Assembly (NCBI GenBank): GCA_000697335.1
Contig: JNEM01015354.1
Location: 1-22,532 of the forward strand
Reading direction: 5' to 3'
Source: Conidiobolus incongruus B7586
Taxonomy: Eukaryota; Entomophthoromycota; Entomophthoromycetes; Entomophthorales; Conidiobolaceae
DNA: 22,532 nt
Every line of letters starts with the position of its first letter. Positions within the stretch are counted from its first letter, which is position 1. Shown piece after piece: positions 22,426 through 22,532 of this stretch. The position numbers and the translations under genes are program-made. The notes below the pieces were generated by a model. That model saw nothing but the letters and a program-made list of their open reading frames with translations, had not been told where the DNA came from and did no database searches.

Positions 22426-22532
22426 TTAATATTTCTTCTAATAGTTTATTAAATATATCTAAATATATTTACTTATTATCAAATAATATATCTTAATTAT
22501 ATATTATAGTTTCAAGTAATCTAATATATATA

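Larger units (their letters stand above)
21195..22431 (-). mobile_element. Decayed Tc1-like DNA transposon with both terminal repeats
   Basis: An element of about 1.24 kb bounded by inverted repeats at 21202-21256 and 22371-22425 and holding a transposase relic in reverse orientation, which is the usual size and plan of Tc1-family elements. The repeats may extend a few bases outward to TA dinucleotides at both ends. The body is far more damaged than the repeats at the level of coding motifs. No other full copy lies in the window. Confidence 0.87.

Overview
This window looks like eukaryotic, fungal DNA from a very AT-rich genome. The signs are two full-length Zn(II)2Cys6 zinc-cluster transcription factor genes (a family essentially restricted to fungi), short GT-AG introns of 48-58 bp, standard stop codons, long gene-poor AT-rich spacers and decayed DNA transposons. 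The composition and gene style suggest an early-diverging lineage, for example an Entomophthoromycotina/Conidiobolus-like genome. That placement is inference, not something the sequence proves.

Layout, left to right. 1-2002 is spacer with an ATT microsatellite. 2003-3852 (+) is an intact three-exon zinc-cluster factor of 581 aa. 3853-10587 is a long spacer, first extremely AT-rich, then less so, with no gene I can support. 10588-12431 (+) is a dead copy of the same gene family with all three exon relics still in place. 12432-14382 is spacer. 14383 to about 15482 is a mariner (DD34D) relic with its transposase on the minus strand. From about 15483 to 17348 is spacer holding one clean inverted repeat. 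17349-19202 (+) is a second intact zinc-cluster factor of 580 aa. 19203-21194 is an extremely AT-rich spacer. 21195 to about 22431 is a Tc1-like relic, transposase on the minus strand, bounded by terminal inverted repeats of about 54 bp.

The organising feature is a dispersed tandem family of one gene: three same-strand copies about 8.6 and 6.8 kb apart with conserved exon sizes (297 / 452-455 / 994 nt) and intron positions. Copies one and three keep an intact reading frame and show synonymous-only divergence in a core block. The middle copy has lost a zinc ligand, its second splice donor and its frame. The Tc1 relic has decayed almost wholly by C-to-T and G-to-A changes at its conserved motifs, a RIP-like signature. 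No tRNA, rRNA, CRISPR or prokaryotic signal was found.
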